A stretch of DNA of 64,000 bases from Bacteroidota bacterium (GTDB lineage: Bacteria; Bacteroidota; Bacteroidia; Bacteroidales; Prolixibacteraceae), in contig JAEYNZ010000070.1 in NCBI GenBank assembly GCA_023412195.1, positions 28,882 through 92,881 on the forward strand. The letters are read 5' to 3'. Position numbers and translations under genes: made by a program. Within the stretch, counting starts at the first letter, position 1, and every line of letters starts with the position of its first letter. Under the pieces are notes generated by a model. It had not been told where the DNA came from and ran no database searches. It was given only the letters and a program-made list of their open reading frames with translations. Shown in pieces: positions 52,828 through 62,284 of this stretch.

Positions 52828-54777
52828 ATGAAAAAATACGCATTACTTTTGCTGGTGATCCCCATTTTATCCATATCACATGCAAAGGAATATTCTGTTC
52901 AATCACCCTCAGGCAATCTGAAAATAAATGTTTCTGTAGGCGATGTTATTGAGTATGCAGTTACTTTTAACGGACAGGAAATTATAACACCTTCACCCAT
53001 TTCTTTGATACTGGAAAATGAAGTTTTGGGTAAAAATGCAAAAGTCAGGAGAGACAGGGTAAATTCGGTTAAGAAAGAAATTATTCCTGTGGTGGCGCGA
53101 AAAAATAAAGTGATTCCGGATGTTTACAATCAGCTTACACTTTCATTTCAGAACTACAACCTGCATTTCAGGGCATATGATGAAGGAGTGGCGTACAGAT
53201 GGGAAATCACGAAAAAGGGACCGGTTAAAGTAATGGATGAACAGGCAACTTTTACCTTCGCTGCCGATCACCAGGTGTGGTTTCCTGAAGAGGAAAGCAT
53301 GTTTTCGCACCAGGAGCGTTCATACCTGAACGTAAAATTGTCTGAAATCACACCCCTGCGTTTTGCTTCAACAGGTCTGCTGGTGGATTGCGGCAACAAT
53401 GTAAAGGTCTATATCTCGGAGTCGGATTTAGTAACAGATTATGCCGGAATGTTTCTGAAGGGCTCTGATGAAAATCCATACAGGCTTGAAGGTAAATATG
53501 CAGGTGTCGTGCTGGAGGAACAGCAAAGAAACGACAGGGATGTAGCACCGGTGAAATATGCGGATTACATTGCAGAACTGCAGGGACCAAAAAGTTTTCC
53601 CTGGAGGGCTATGATTATTTCTGATGAAGACAGGCAACTGGTGGAATCGGAACTGATATTTAAGCTGGCACCTGAAAATGTTATTGAAAATACTGATTGG
53701 ATTAAGCCCGGAAAGGTAGCATGGGACTGGTGGAATGCACTAAATGTTTATAATGTTGATTTTAAATCAGGTGTAAATAACGATACCTATAAATACTACA
53801 TTGATTTTGCCGCGGAATACGGGCTGGATTATATTATACTTGATGAAGGCTGGTACCATCTTGACGACATTATGCATGTAGTGGATGAAATTGATGTCCA
53901 GGAACTTGTGGATTATGGTAAGGAGAAAAATGTAGGTGTCATTCTCTGGGTTGTGTGGAAAGCTCTTGATGATAAACTTACAGAGGCACTCGATCAGTTT
54001 GAAAAATGGGGGGTAAAAGGCATAAAGATAGATTTCATGCAACGTGATGACCAGTGGATGGTAAATTTTTATGAAAAGATAGCCCGTGAATGTGCTGCAA
54101 GGCAGATGCTGGTGGATTACCATGGTGCATACAAGCCTGCAGGGCTTGAACGCAAATATCCAAATGTCATTTCATTTGAAGGGGTAAAAGGATTGGAAAA
54201 CGCCAAATGGTCTGATCAGCCTGATCCGGAGTTGAATGTCACTTTGCCGTTCATCAGAATGGTTGCCGGCCCGATGGACTTTACCCCGGGAGCAATGATT
54301 AATGCAACTAAGGAAAACTTCAGATCGGTATTTGATGCTCCAATGGCACCCGGAACAAGATGTCACCAGCTTGCGATGTATGTGGTATTCGAAAGTCCCC
54401 TGCAGATGCTGGCTGATAACCCGTCCAATTATTACCGTGAACCTGAAACTATGGAATACCTGAAAGAGGTACCCACAGTGTGGGATGAAACCCGTGTACT
54501 GGATGGCAAGGTTGGTGATTATATTCTGATTGCCCGCCGGTCAGGAGATACATGGTATGTGGGGGCAATGACCGACTGGTCGCCACGGGAACTGGAACTT
54601 AATCTGAATTTTCTGGAACCAGGAAACCATTCGGTACAAATTTGGAAAGATGGGGTCAATGCCCACAGGCATGCTTCTGATTTTAAAAATGAAAAGTTGC
54701 AGGTTACGGGCAGTTCAAAAATAAAAGTTCAAATGGCTCCCGGAGGGGGCTGGGCAGCCATTTTCAGGAAAAACTGA
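52828..54777 (+). CDS. GH97 alpha-glucosidase (SusB-like)
   Basis: 649 residues with a signal peptide (to about residue 19). It has the GH97 layout: an N-terminal beta-super-sandwich (to about 280), a catalytic barrel (about 290-560, with KVAWDWWNALNVYNVDFKSG, YIILDEGWY and VKGIKIDFMQRDDQ), and a C-terminal beta-domain. DEGW and the later Glu in VISFEGVKG are the conserved acidic sites of inverting members such as SusB. It releases glucose from maltooligosaccharides in the periplasm, the last step of the starch locus. It is separated from the amylase by a terminator. Confidence 0.93.
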   Translation: MKKYALLLLVIPILSISHAKEYSVQSPSGNLKINVSVGDVIEYAVTFNGQEIITPSPISLILENEVLGKNAKVRRDRVNSVKKEIIPVVARKNKVIPDVYNQLTLSFQNYNLHFRAYDEGVAYRWEITKKGPVKVMDEQATFTFAADHQVWFPEEESMFSHQERSYLNVKLSEITPLRFASTGLLVDCGNNVKVYISESDLVTDYAGMFLKGSDENPYRLEGKYAGVVLEEQQRNDRDVAPVKYADYIAELQGPKSFPWRAMIISDEDRQLVESELIFKLAPENVIENTDWIKPGKVAWDWWNALNVYNVDFKSGVNNDTYKYYIDFAAEYGLDYIILDEGWYHLDDIMHVVDEIDVQELVDYGKEKNVGVILWVVWKALDDKLTEALDQFEKWGVKGIKIDFMQRDDQWMVNFYEKIARECAARQMLVDYHGAYKPAGLERKYPNVISFEGVKGLENAKWSDQPDPELNVTLPFIRMVAGPMDFTPGAMINATKENFRSVFDAPMAPGTRCHQLAMYVVFESPLQMLADNPSNYYREPETMEYLKEVPTVWDETRVLDGKVGDYILIARRSGDTWYVGAMTDWSPRELELNLNFLEPGNHSVQIWKDGVNAHRHASDFKNEKLQVTGSSKIKVQMAPGGGWAAIFRKN

Positions 54778-54846
54778 CGTTATAACAGAATATGGTTTCA
54801 GAGCAACATTATCCTGTTCTTTTTCGGGGAGCCGGATCCGGATGGA

Positions 54847-55596
54847 TTACCTGTCGAGCCAGTGTTTAAATTCTGAAGCCTTGTCGCGGCTCACAATGAG
54901 CCCGTCAACACTGAAATTCTGCAGTTTAATTTTAAGACGGGTAGAGGAGTAACTGAAGATTTCTGTTATTGAATCCATATGGACCATAAAATTCCTGTTG
55001 ATCCGAAAAAAAAATTCAGGGTTTACTTTCTTTTGAAGCTGGTCAAGTGAATAATCAAGTGCATAATTTTTACCGCTGCGGGTTCTAAGGAATGTACATC
55101 GTTCTTCGACAAAAAAAGAAGCGATATCATCAACGGGCACCGACTGAAAATGGTTCCCGATTCTCACAAAGAACCGGGTTTTCCATTGGGTTACCAGCTG
55201 TTCATAAACCCTCGTTATTTTTTCGTTGACCTCCACCGGACTATAAACATTTCTGAATTTTTTTATTGCCAGTTCAAGGGCTTCTTTACTTATGGGTTTT
55301 AACAGGTAATCCACACTATTCACTTTAAATGCCCTTAAAGCATATTGATCATAAGCTGTGGTAAAAATTACCGGAGCTTCGATCCTGACGGCTTCAAAAA
55401 TTTCAAATGAAACGCCGTCATCAAGCTGGATATCCATAAATATGAGATCAGGCGGAGAATTGACAGTAAACCAGTTCACTGATTCTTCAACCGATTCGAG
55501 CCTGGCTATAATGCTAATATCCGCATCCGACTGTTCAATCAGCGAAACTAATTTTTCAGCAGCCAGCCTTTCATCTTCTATAATTACTGCTTTCAT
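54847..55596 (-). CDS. LytTR-family response regulator
   Basis: 249 residues: receiver domain (1 to about 120) with phosphoacceptor Asp55 in LIFMDIQLDDG, and a LytTR DNA-binding domain (about 145-249; FFVRIGNHFQSVPVDDIASF, then FFRINRNFMVHMDSI). It overlaps the kinase gene by four bases, so the pair is translationally coupled. It is convergent with the starch locus, but nothing in the sequence proves that it controls it. The closing residues (DKASEFKHWLDR) are typical. Confidence 0.94.
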   Translation of the reverse strand: MKAVIIEDERLAAEKLVSLIEQSDADISIIARLESVEESVNWFTVNSPPDLIFMDIQLDDGVSFEIFEAVRIEAPVIFTTAYDQYALRAFKVNSVDYLLKPISKEALELAIKKFRNVYSPVEVNEKITRVYEQLVTQWKTRFFVRIGNHFQSVPVDDIASFFVEERCTFLRTRSGKNYALDYSLDQLQKKVNPEFFFRINRNFMVHMDSITEIFSYSSTRLKIKLQNFSVDGLIVSRDKASEFKHWLDR

Positions 55597-56648
55597 ATAG
55601 TAACCATTTTAGCAGGAATTTTCACAACAAAAAAGTTTTCAGACTGCAAAATTTCAATTTCCCGGTTCAGTATAAGCCGGCTTCTCTCATTCAGGTTCTT
55701 CAATCCTTTCTTTGAAGAAGCAGTGATAGTTGTTTTAAGTTGAATATTGTTTCTCACTACCAGTTTGTCCATGCCTTCATTGTAGATTACTATTTCCAGA
55801 GGATTAATCCGGGTAGCAGAATTGTGCTTAAGTGCATTTTCTACTAGCAACTGCAATGAAACTGGTAGCACCTCCAGTGAACCTTCATTATTTATTTCAA
55901 TGCTCAGATTAATTTTTTCTTCATCCCTGATCTTTTGAAGTGAAAAATAGTCCCGAACAAACTGTAGTTCCTGTGATAAAGGAACCAGGTTGCTTTCCTG
56001 GTTATCGAGAATATATCTGTAAATACCTGAAAATTTCTGGATGAATTCTTCTGATAATTCAGGGTTTGATCTTACCAATGACGAAAGTGTATTCAGGCTA
56101 TTGAACAAAAAATGCGGGTTCACCTGGTTCCTGAGCGTTTCATATTGAAAAATAATTTTCTCCTGTGCCAGTTTTTGTTCACGTTTCAATGCATCCGACC
56201 ATTGAGAATAAAAGAAAACCAGGGCACCTATGGTAAAACCAATGAAGGTGGCAATGATAACGCTTTTCATCTCAACATTTGAAAAAGCTGCATTAAAGTT
56301 TTCGACGCCGTAATAGGATGTCCGGTACTGAACGTAAAAAACCGTTATAAAAAATACTGTTGAAATGGCCAGAACAGAAGCATAAAAAATAAGCAACCTG
56401 TAAATGATATTCCGTTTGGATTTTACTGATGATATTTTCACATCTTTAAAGAACCATGCTCCCAGCCACATGAAAATCTCAAGCTGGATATAGGTCAGAA
56501 GAACCATGATTCCTAATCCTTCATGCAGAAATCTGTTTACCAGCAGCATGCTGAAGAACAGTGCGATCATCACTGCACCTGAAAAAATTTTAATCCGCCT
56601 GATAATGAATTCTTTCATCATTATGTTTCTATATATCTTCTGTATCAT
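55593..56648 (-). CDS. LytS/YehU-type membrane histidine kinase
   Basis: 351 residues. Four hydrophobic segments in the first ~155 residues are followed by a His_kinase domain with His179 in NPHFLFNSLNTL and an ATPase domain with LLVENALKHNSATR and a late SSKKGLKNLNERSRLI block. It senses an unknown signal at the inner membrane and phosphorylates the adjacent LytTR regulator. Methionines at residues 1, 10 and 11 are all possible starts; the later ones begin nearer the first helix. Confidence 0.92.
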   Translation of the reverse strand: MIQKIYRNIMMKEFIIRRIKIFSGAVMIALFFSMLLVNRFLHEGLGIMVLLTYIQLEIFMWLGAWFFKDVKISSVKSKRNIIYRLLIFYASVLAISTVFFITVFYVQYRTSYYGVENFNAAFSNVEMKSVIIATFIGFTIGALVFFYSQWSDALKREQKLAQEKIIFQYETLRNQVNPHFLFNSLNTLSSLVRSNPELSEEFIQKFSGIYRYILDNQESNLVPLSQELQFVRDYFSLQKIRDEEKINLSIEINNEGSLEVLPVSLQLLVENALKHNSATRINPLEIVIYNEGMDKLVVRNNIQLKTTITASSKKGLKNLNERSRLILNREIEILQSENFFVVKIPAKMVTI

Positions 56649-57044
56649 GCAAATAATGATAAGGAAAGACCAGACGATGAAATTACAATTAAATTCGGAT
56701 TACAGCATATTCCCCTCTTCTTCAGCTTCCCGGCAAAGACACCATCAGAAAAAAGGGTATAGGATGATTCAGAATGAATTTTAATATTCTTTCCATTCCT
56801 GATAAGATTGCAAATTATAACAGGATAAAAATTTTCACATACAACCCTGACCGGAAACAATCTGAAAAAAGAAGTAACTAAACAAGAAGTAAAAACCCAT
56901 ATTAAAATAAACATCATTCAATTTTTTGACCGTTTACAGATCAAAATTCAGTTACTTTAATCAGCAATGAAAATTAATAATCCTGAAAGGTAAAATCTTT
57001 CTGCTGAAGGGGCAGATTTATTGGCTGAAAGCATTTTTTGGATA
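56649..57044. other. Gene-free intergenic region
   Basis: 396 AT-rich bases between the kinase gene and the ATP-grasp gene. I see no gene, no strong hairpin and no convincing promoter; it must hold the kinase promoter on the minus strand. Confidence 0.5.
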
Positions 57045-58091
57045 TTATAATGTTGCAAGCCTCCTGTTTGTTATTTTCCCATGATACAGGTTTTTAAAAT
57101 ATATTTTATGCTCCATGGAGTCAATGATAATGTCGGCAAAATCTACTTCTGCAAACTTGCTTGCACTTAGGAGGCCTCCGGGACTGAACACATTAATTTC
57201 GATAAGTTTTGAACCAATAATATCGAGTCCGACAAGAAACATCCCGTCGCGGACAAGGTTAGGCCTGACGGCTTCTGCAATCCGAAGGATTTCATCAGTA
57301 ATCACTGCAGGTTTTGCCTCCCCCCCCGCATGGAGGTTTGACCTGATGTCGTCTGCAGCAGTTGTACGCTGAACCGCAGCATATTTTCCTTTATGTTGAA
57401 GAATGCTGCCATTCAAAAGAAACACCCGTGTATCTCCGACTACGGATTCAGGTACAAATTCCTGCGCTACTACATATCCCTCCTGACCTATGGCTTCGAT
57501 CATCTGCTTCAGGTTTTTGATATTGTCTTCATTGACCTGAAAAACACTCCTTCCACCAGATCCGAATAAAGGTTTCACAATAATACTTTTTTTGTTTGCA
57601 AGAAAGAATTCATTAATTTCTTTAAAACTTCTGGAAATGATTGTTTCAGGCCTCACCTCTTTTGGGAACTGCTGAAAATAAATTTTATTCAATGCATGAG
57701 ATAATCCATTTGCATCATTTAAAACGATCACTCCCTCCTCAATGGCCATCTGACCAAAAGAAATACCGGCAACCCTTGCCCATGCCCGTGTTTTATCTTC
57801 CTCTGCAGGATCATTCCTGAGCATAACAATGTCAATGTCTTTAAACAGCAACTTTTCCTTGTTGGGAACTTCAGCTTTAATAGCTTCAAGATAGGAAGCC
57901 CTGTTTCTGAATTTCTTGTTTTCCGCTTTTACTGCCCTTCCCCCGGCACAACCTTCAGGATACCAGGACAAATCTTCTATACCCATGTAAAAAACATCAT
58001 GGCTGCGGTTATGCATCTTATGAGCAAGAACGGTTGTGGTATAGGGTTCCCGTTCTGTAGAGATGTTATTGACTATCATGCATACTTTCAT
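57045..58091 (-). CDS. Glutathione-synthase-like ATP-grasp ligase
   Basis: 348 residues, with a GshB-like N-terminal domain (MKVCMIVNNISTEREPYTTT; DIVMLRNDPAEEDKTRAW) and an ATP-grasp fold with ATP-binding SIIVKPLFGSGGRSVFQV near 170 and metal and phosphate-binding LIEINVFSPGG near 315. It should join a carboxylate to an amine through an acyl-phosphate, as in gamma-Glu-Cys + Gly, but no GshA partner is present. It overlaps the DUF1704 gene by four bases and is the last gene of a three-gene operon, so its product is presumably linked to the metallopeptidase and the N-formylglutamate amidohydrolase-like protein. Confidence 0.88.
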   Translation of the reverse strand: MKVCMIVNNISTEREPYTTTVLAHKMHNRSHDVFYMGIEDLSWYPEGCAGGRAVKAENKKFRNRASYLEAIKAEVPNKEKLLFKDIDIVMLRNDPAEEDKTRAWARVAGISFGQMAIEEGVIVLNDANGLSHALNKIYFQQFPKEVRPETIISRSFKEINEFFLANKKSIIVKPLFGSGGRSVFQVNEDNIKNLKQMIEAIGQEGYVVAQEFVPESVVGDTRVFLLNGSILQHKGKYAAVQRTTAADDIRSNLHAGGEAKPAVITDEILRIAEAVRPNLVRDGMFLVGLDIIGSKLIEINVFSPGGLLSASKFAEVDFADIIIDSMEHKIYFKNLYHGKITNRRLATL

Positions 58092-59965
58092 AATCCTAAA
58101 TTTATCAGTTCTGTAACATTTTCTATTTTTTCAATCATCGACAATCTTTTCAAAGAGTCACTATTGGTAAGATAACGTGGTTTGATGGACACAGGTTTTA
58201 ATATCTCTCTGAAAATTAATTCATTTACAACAGGAAGGTAATTTTGCCGGATTTTTCCAATAAGAAGTGGTTCAAGAGGATTTCCTTTCTGAAGATATTG
58301 TATTACTGAAAGAAACCCCCGGAGGTAAATGGCATCTTTTGTGAAACCGCCGCCACGGTAAACCCGGGTCGTCATTAAGAATGCGACTTCAGGACTGAAA
58401 TCATATTCATCAGTAAGCAATTCAAAAGTTTTGACAAAATTCTGGTGATTGATTAAAGAGTCCACTGCCATGACTCTTCCTGCAAGTACTTTCAATCGTG
58501 TCCTGCTTAGTCCGCCACTCAGATATTCAGCCAGCACTGCAATGCCTTCCTGCAGCTCTTCATATCCGGAAATACCACTGCTCAATAACTTAAGTGGCTG
58601 ATTTATTCCATTATAATAGGTCAGCACATGTGTTCCGATTTCATGCTGGATCAAAGCCTCAGCTCTTTTTCTTGGAATCCGGGTTTTAGCAGGAATGTAA
58701 AATACTCCCTTATCCACCATCATGCTGTCGATTGTACTTTTGATTTCTACATGATTTTTGACACCTGCCCACTGAGCACTAAGAAAATTAAATTCCTCTT
58801 TGGCAAGTCGTGCAAACTGTTGTGCATTAAAATATTCACCATCCAGGATTTCATCGCTCTCATCCTGGGGCCTGGACTCCAGGATTTCTTTTGCTTCAGA
58901 AAGAAGTTTGTTTTCAACTCCGCCAAAAAGCTGAAGGCTGCCATAAAAAAAATCAGGGGATTCCCTTTCCATCAACATGGTAAGCATTTTATCAGTTTCA
59001 GCACGTTTTTCCCTGAAAAGAAATCCCAGTGTCGGATCATCAATTTCCTCCACCCTGATATTATACAACGACCTTTTTAACAGGTCAGGATCATCAGGTA
59101 GCATCCTGTAATGAAAAACTGGCATCTTTTTGTACTGGTTCTTTTTAAATTCCTTCCAGGCTTTGGCTCCGTTAACAGGGGAAACCAGCATAAGAAACTT
59201 GATCTTTTTATCGATCTCCACAAGTTGCTCATCGATTTCCCATACTTGTGGAATCAATTCCCGCCGTGCCAGGCTTTGAAAACTTGAGATTGAATTTCTT
59301 GCCTGTACTTTTACAAAGTCAAAAACAGTCTTTTTAAACACTTCTGAAAATTCAGAATAAAACCTTCTTTCAAGTAATGGATATACGTTGCCTGTTTCAA
59401 CCGATTTGTAAAATGGATGAATTTCCAATCCAAGCAACAGGCATTCAAGCCTTTTAAGGTCTCCTGTTTCCAATAAAGGTTGAAGATGAGGAAGGCTTCT
59501 TTTTCCTGAGGTATTAAATGTAACTTCAGGTTTTAATCCAGCCAGGTTCATATTTTCCAGGTTTCTCAGGAATGGTGTAGCTGTTTCAGGGAGTTCATCA
59601 GGGCCATATAAGCAAAAACCGGCCACATTTGCCGCACCCTCTGAAGTAGCGTTGCCTGGCCAGATTTCCAGAAGCAGAAAGGCCCCAAACTCATCAGATA
59701 AAATTTTTACAAGTTTTTTGAGGAGTGACTGGTATTCAGGATATTTATGCACTTTACAAATAAAGTACGCAGCTTCATTTTTAAGCAGGTTTTCAATAAC
59801 AGTATCTTTCGAAAAGTCCTCATCAGGGCGATATACGATCAAAAAAGGCAATTTCCGCTCCATATGAAGCAGGCCGTAATCAAGAAATTGATAATGTATG
59901 CCGGAATCATGGGCCAGCTTCTTTTCAATATCCTCAATAATGCTCTCTTTATATCTCGCAGTCAT
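58088..59965 (-). CDS. DUF1704/QEGLA-motif (MATCAP-like) metallopeptidase
   Basis: About 625 residues from ATG 59965 (MTARYKESIIEDIE). The zinc motif HEIGTH lies near residues 441-446 (an HExxxH spacing), followed 27 residues after by LQEGIAVLAEY, the QEGLA-type motif whose Glu is the probable third ligand. This is the DUF1704 family annotated as flavohemoglobin expression-modulating; the same domain in animals (MATCAP) is a tyrosine carboxypeptidase. A peptide carboxypeptidase role is therefore inferred. An earlier ATG at 60034 would overlap the upstream gene by 47 bases and adds an unlikely N-terminus. Four-base overlap with the ATP-grasp gene. Confidence 0.88.
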   Translation of the reverse strand: MTARYKESIIEDIEKKLAHDSGIHYQFLDYGLLHMERKLPFLIVYRPDEDFSKDTVIENLLKNEAAYFICKVHKYPEYQSLLKKLVKILSDEFGAFLLLEIWPGNATSEGAANVAGFCLYGPDELPETATPFLRNLENMNLAGLKPEVTFNTSGKRSLPHLQPLLETGDLKRLECLLLGLEIHPFYKSVETGNVYPLLERRFYSEFSEVFKKTVFDFVKVQARNSISSFQSLARRELIPQVWEIDEQLVEIDKKIKFLMLVSPVNGAKAWKEFKKNQYKKMPVFHYRMLPDDPDLLKRSLYNIRVEEIDDPTLGFLFREKRAETDKMLTMLMERESPDFFYGSLQLFGGVENKLLSEAKEILESRPQDESDEILDGEYFNAQQFARLAKEEFNFLSAQWAGVKNHVEIKSTIDSMMVDKGVFYIPAKTRIPRKRAEALIQHEIGTHVLTYYNGINQPLKLLSSGISGYEELQEGIAVLAEYLSGGLSRTRLKVLAGRVMAVDSLINHQNFVKTFELLTDEYDFSPEVAFLMTTRVYRGGGFTKDAIYLRGFLSVIQYLQKGNPLEPLLIGKIRQNYLPVVNELIFREILKPVSIKPRYLTNSDSLKRLSMIEKIENVTELINLGL

Positions 59966-59987
59966 GATAAGAATATTTTCATATGCA

Positions 59988-60785
59988 TCAGGCTTCTGAT
60001 TTTGTATGCTCAATCTCTGCGATCCGCAAGACACCAGGTATAGTATCCTTTAATATATTTTTCAATTCCTTTAACATCTGAATATCTACAGCGCCAGTCC
60101 ACTCATCCATAAATATTTTTTTAAATTCAATACTTATAACGCAGCTTTTATTACCATAATTTTCATGTATCCAGTTAGAAAGATTTCCGCCTTTAAATTT
60201 TACATTCTCCCTCACATCCAAATGTTTACCATTAATAGTGGCACTTTTTAGTTTTGATATGAAATGTTCAACAACTGTCGCCCATAACTGCCTGTTCATT
60301 TTCCCGGTACCAACATTTATTTCAGGATTCATTTCCGGGTCGTCTTCTGTTCCAGGTCCATTCCTACGGAAGTTGTATGAATGAATATCAAAAACAATAA
60401 TGTATCCCCAGTAATCAATAAATTTCCTGATTGTACGGTCGAGCAAGCCATAGAAATAGTCATATTCTCCAAATGAATATTCCCATACAGCAACCGGAAC
60501 ATTATCCTTCCATACATTTAATCCCCAAGATTGCTCAGGTTTCCGGTAAACTGCCTGATCACGAGGCCGGTTCAAATCCACTTCGAATCTGGAAGTATTG
60601 ACGATGATCCTGCTCTCAGAGATATCGGTAAAAAATCCGGTACAGGGATCTTCCTCCCTCAGGCGTTCTGATTCACTTATTGCGAAATATTTTAATATTT
60701 CAGGCCGCACTTCATGTCCTTCATGAATTGCAGTAACAAGTAACGGACTAATGGTTTCGTCTATATTGTGTGTAATGCGGATCAT
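59988..60785 (-). CDS. N-formylglutamate amidohydrolase family protein
   Basis: 265 residues with the family's zinc-binding sites: AIHEGHEVRP at about 19-28, DLNRPRDQAVY near 90, and VFDIHSYNFRRNGPG near 155. In histidine breakdown this fold hydrolyses N-formyl-L-glutamate to glutamate and formate, but no hut gene is nearby. In this operon it more likely cleaves an amide in a peptide or conjugate related to the ATP-grasp product. First gene of the operon, with a -7 box 25 bases upstream of the start. Confidence 0.88.
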   Translation of the reverse strand: MIRITHNIDETISPLLVTAIHEGHEVRPEILKYFAISESERLREEDPCTGFFTDISESRIIVNTSRFEVDLNRPRDQAVYRKPEQSWGLNVWKDNVPVAVWEYSFGEYDYFYGLLDRTIRKFIDYWGYIIVFDIHSYNFRRNGPGTEDDPEMNPEINVGTGKMNRQLWATVVEHFISKLKSATINGKHLDVRENVKFKGGNLSNWIHENYGNKSCVISIEFKKIFMDEWTGAVDIQMLKELKNILKDTIPGVLRIAEIEHTKSEA

Positions 60786-60810
60786 AAAAATTGGTTGGAA
60801 AATATTGTGC

Positions 60811-60818
60811 CAAATGTA
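60811..60818 (-). promoter_or_regulatory. -7 box (TACATTTG) of the FGase/DUF1704/ATP-grasp operon
   Basis: Exact TAnnTTTG on the minus strand, giving a leader of about 20 bases. No -33 TTTG at the usual distance. Confidence 0.5.
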
Positions 60819-61060
60819 AAGTATGTTGTGGGTCTAAGCTGGTTTGATATCGTTAACAGCAAAAAAACATAATATTATATGACAAATTTTTTTTATAAAA
60901 GCAAAAGCCTGGGTTACCTGACAAATCTCTGAAGTTGTGGAAAGTGTAGGAAAGAAGTAACACACTTTTGTAGAAATTGATTGACTGCAATTTAAACTTT
61001 ATGCATGAAGGATTTGTAATAAGATAAAGTACGAATTCTCCACAACAAAACAATACTAAA

Positions 61061-62263
61061 ATGTCACAGCATCAAAACTCTCAACGAAAGCACACAGGTT
61101 TTTTACCATTCTTCTTTTCTATACTTTTTATTGTACCAATAAATTATGCCTGCAGTCAGACACAGGTTCAGGATGAAAATGCGAACTGTGTATATATTGA
61201 TGATGGATTTGGGCCTGACGGAAAATTAAACGTAAAGTTGGAAACAGTTGTTTCCGGACTAGAAGTCCCCTGGGGAATAGCGTTTCTGCCAGATGGAGAC
61301 CTGCTTGTTACCGAGCGTCCGGGAAGACTCAGGCTAGTGAAGGATTACAATGGAAAAGCGCAGCTGATAGAACAACCGGTTGCTGACTTTGATATTCCTT
61401 CCACATCTGAAGGAGGTCTTATGGGAATTGCCCTTCATCCTGAATTTGAAAACAACAGGCTCTTCTATATCTATGTTACAACTGATGATGGCGGTTCATC
61501 CAGCAACCAGGTTGAGCAATGGAGACTTTCTGAAAATGGAACTTCGGCGGAACAGGTAAGTGTAATTTTTAAGGATATAGATGCATCCAGAAATCACAAT
61601 GGTGGCAGAATAAAGTTTGGCCCCGACAATATGTTATACATTGGAACCGGAGATGCTTCAAGTCCGGATAAAAGCCAGGACCCAAAAAGCCCAAACGGTA
61701 AGCTTTTACGGCTGACACCTGAAGGTGAAATACCAGATGACAATCCGAAGCCAGGCAGTGCTGTATATCTTCTTGGCCTTAGAAATACCCAGGGCTGGGA
61801 CTGGCCAAATCAGGATGATGCCAGCACCATCTGGATAACTGATCATGGCCCCAGTGGTGACCGGTTGCGCTTTGGACATGATGAGGTAAGTATTGCCAGG
61901 GCAAATGACAACCTTGGCTGGCCTGAAATCTACAAATGTGAAGTACAGGAAGGACTTATTACGCCTGTGATAACCTGGAAGAATGCTGTTCCTCCGGGAG
62001 GTGCGGCTATCTATACCGGAACTGCAATTCCCGAATGGAAAGGCAGTCTTTTGATCGGAGCTCTGGGTTCAAGACATTTGCAACGTGTTGTCATTGAAAA
62101 TAATGCTGTGTCTTCAAATGAAGTATATTTCAGAAATGAACCCGGAAGAATCCGCGAAGTCATCATGAGCCCTGAAGGAAACTTGTTTATAACCACCAGC
62201 AATTGTGATGGAAGAGGCAATTGCCCGGATAACATGGATTCAATTTACCGGGTCGTTAAGTAA
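61061..62263 (+). CDS. PQQ-dependent sugar dehydrogenase (soluble GDH/YliI-like)
   Basis: 400 residues with an N-terminal export signal; INYAC (Cys31) is a weak lipobox, so it may be a lipoprotein. The body is a six-bladed beta-propeller of the GSDH family: VSGLEVPWGIAFLPDGDLLV, TERPGRLRLV, GLMGIALHPEF, RNHNGGRIKFGPDNMLYIGT, LLGLRNTQGWDW and WITDHGPSGDRL. Such proteins oxidise aldose sugars in the periplasm using PQQ; no PQQ synthesis gene is in the window, so cofactor would be imported or made elsewhere. Confidence 0.93.
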   Translation: MSQHQNSQRKHTGFLPFFFSILFIVPINYACSQTQVQDENANCVYIDDGFGPDGKLNVKLETVVSGLEVPWGIAFLPDGDLLVTERPGRLRLVKDYNGKAQLIEQPVADFDIPSTSEGGLMGIALHPEFENNRLFYIYVTTDDGGSSSNQVEQWRLSENGTSAEQVSVIFKDIDASRNHNGGRIKFGPDNMLYIGTGDASSPDKSQDPKSPNGKLLRLTPEGEIPDDNPKPGSAVYLLGLRNTQGWDWPNQDDASTIWITDHGPSGDRLRFGHDEVSIARANDNLGWPEIYKCEVQEGLITPVITWKNAVPPGGAAIYTGTAIPEWKGSLLIGALGSRHLQRVVIENNAVSSNEVYFRNEPGRIREVIMSPEGNLFITTSNCDGRGNCPDNMDSIYRVVK

Positions 62264-62284
62264 TTATTTACATAATGATCTGCC

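Noticed and set aside
56645..56917. A 90-codon minus-strand frame upstream of the histidine kinase
   Set aside because: Its residue mix is that of AT-rich noncoding DNA and it overlaps the kinase start; no family resemblance.
59966..60034. An earlier start for the DUF1704 gene
   Set aside because: It would overlap the upstream gene by 47 bases; ATG 59965 follows that gene's stop by 22 bases and gives a normal N-terminus.
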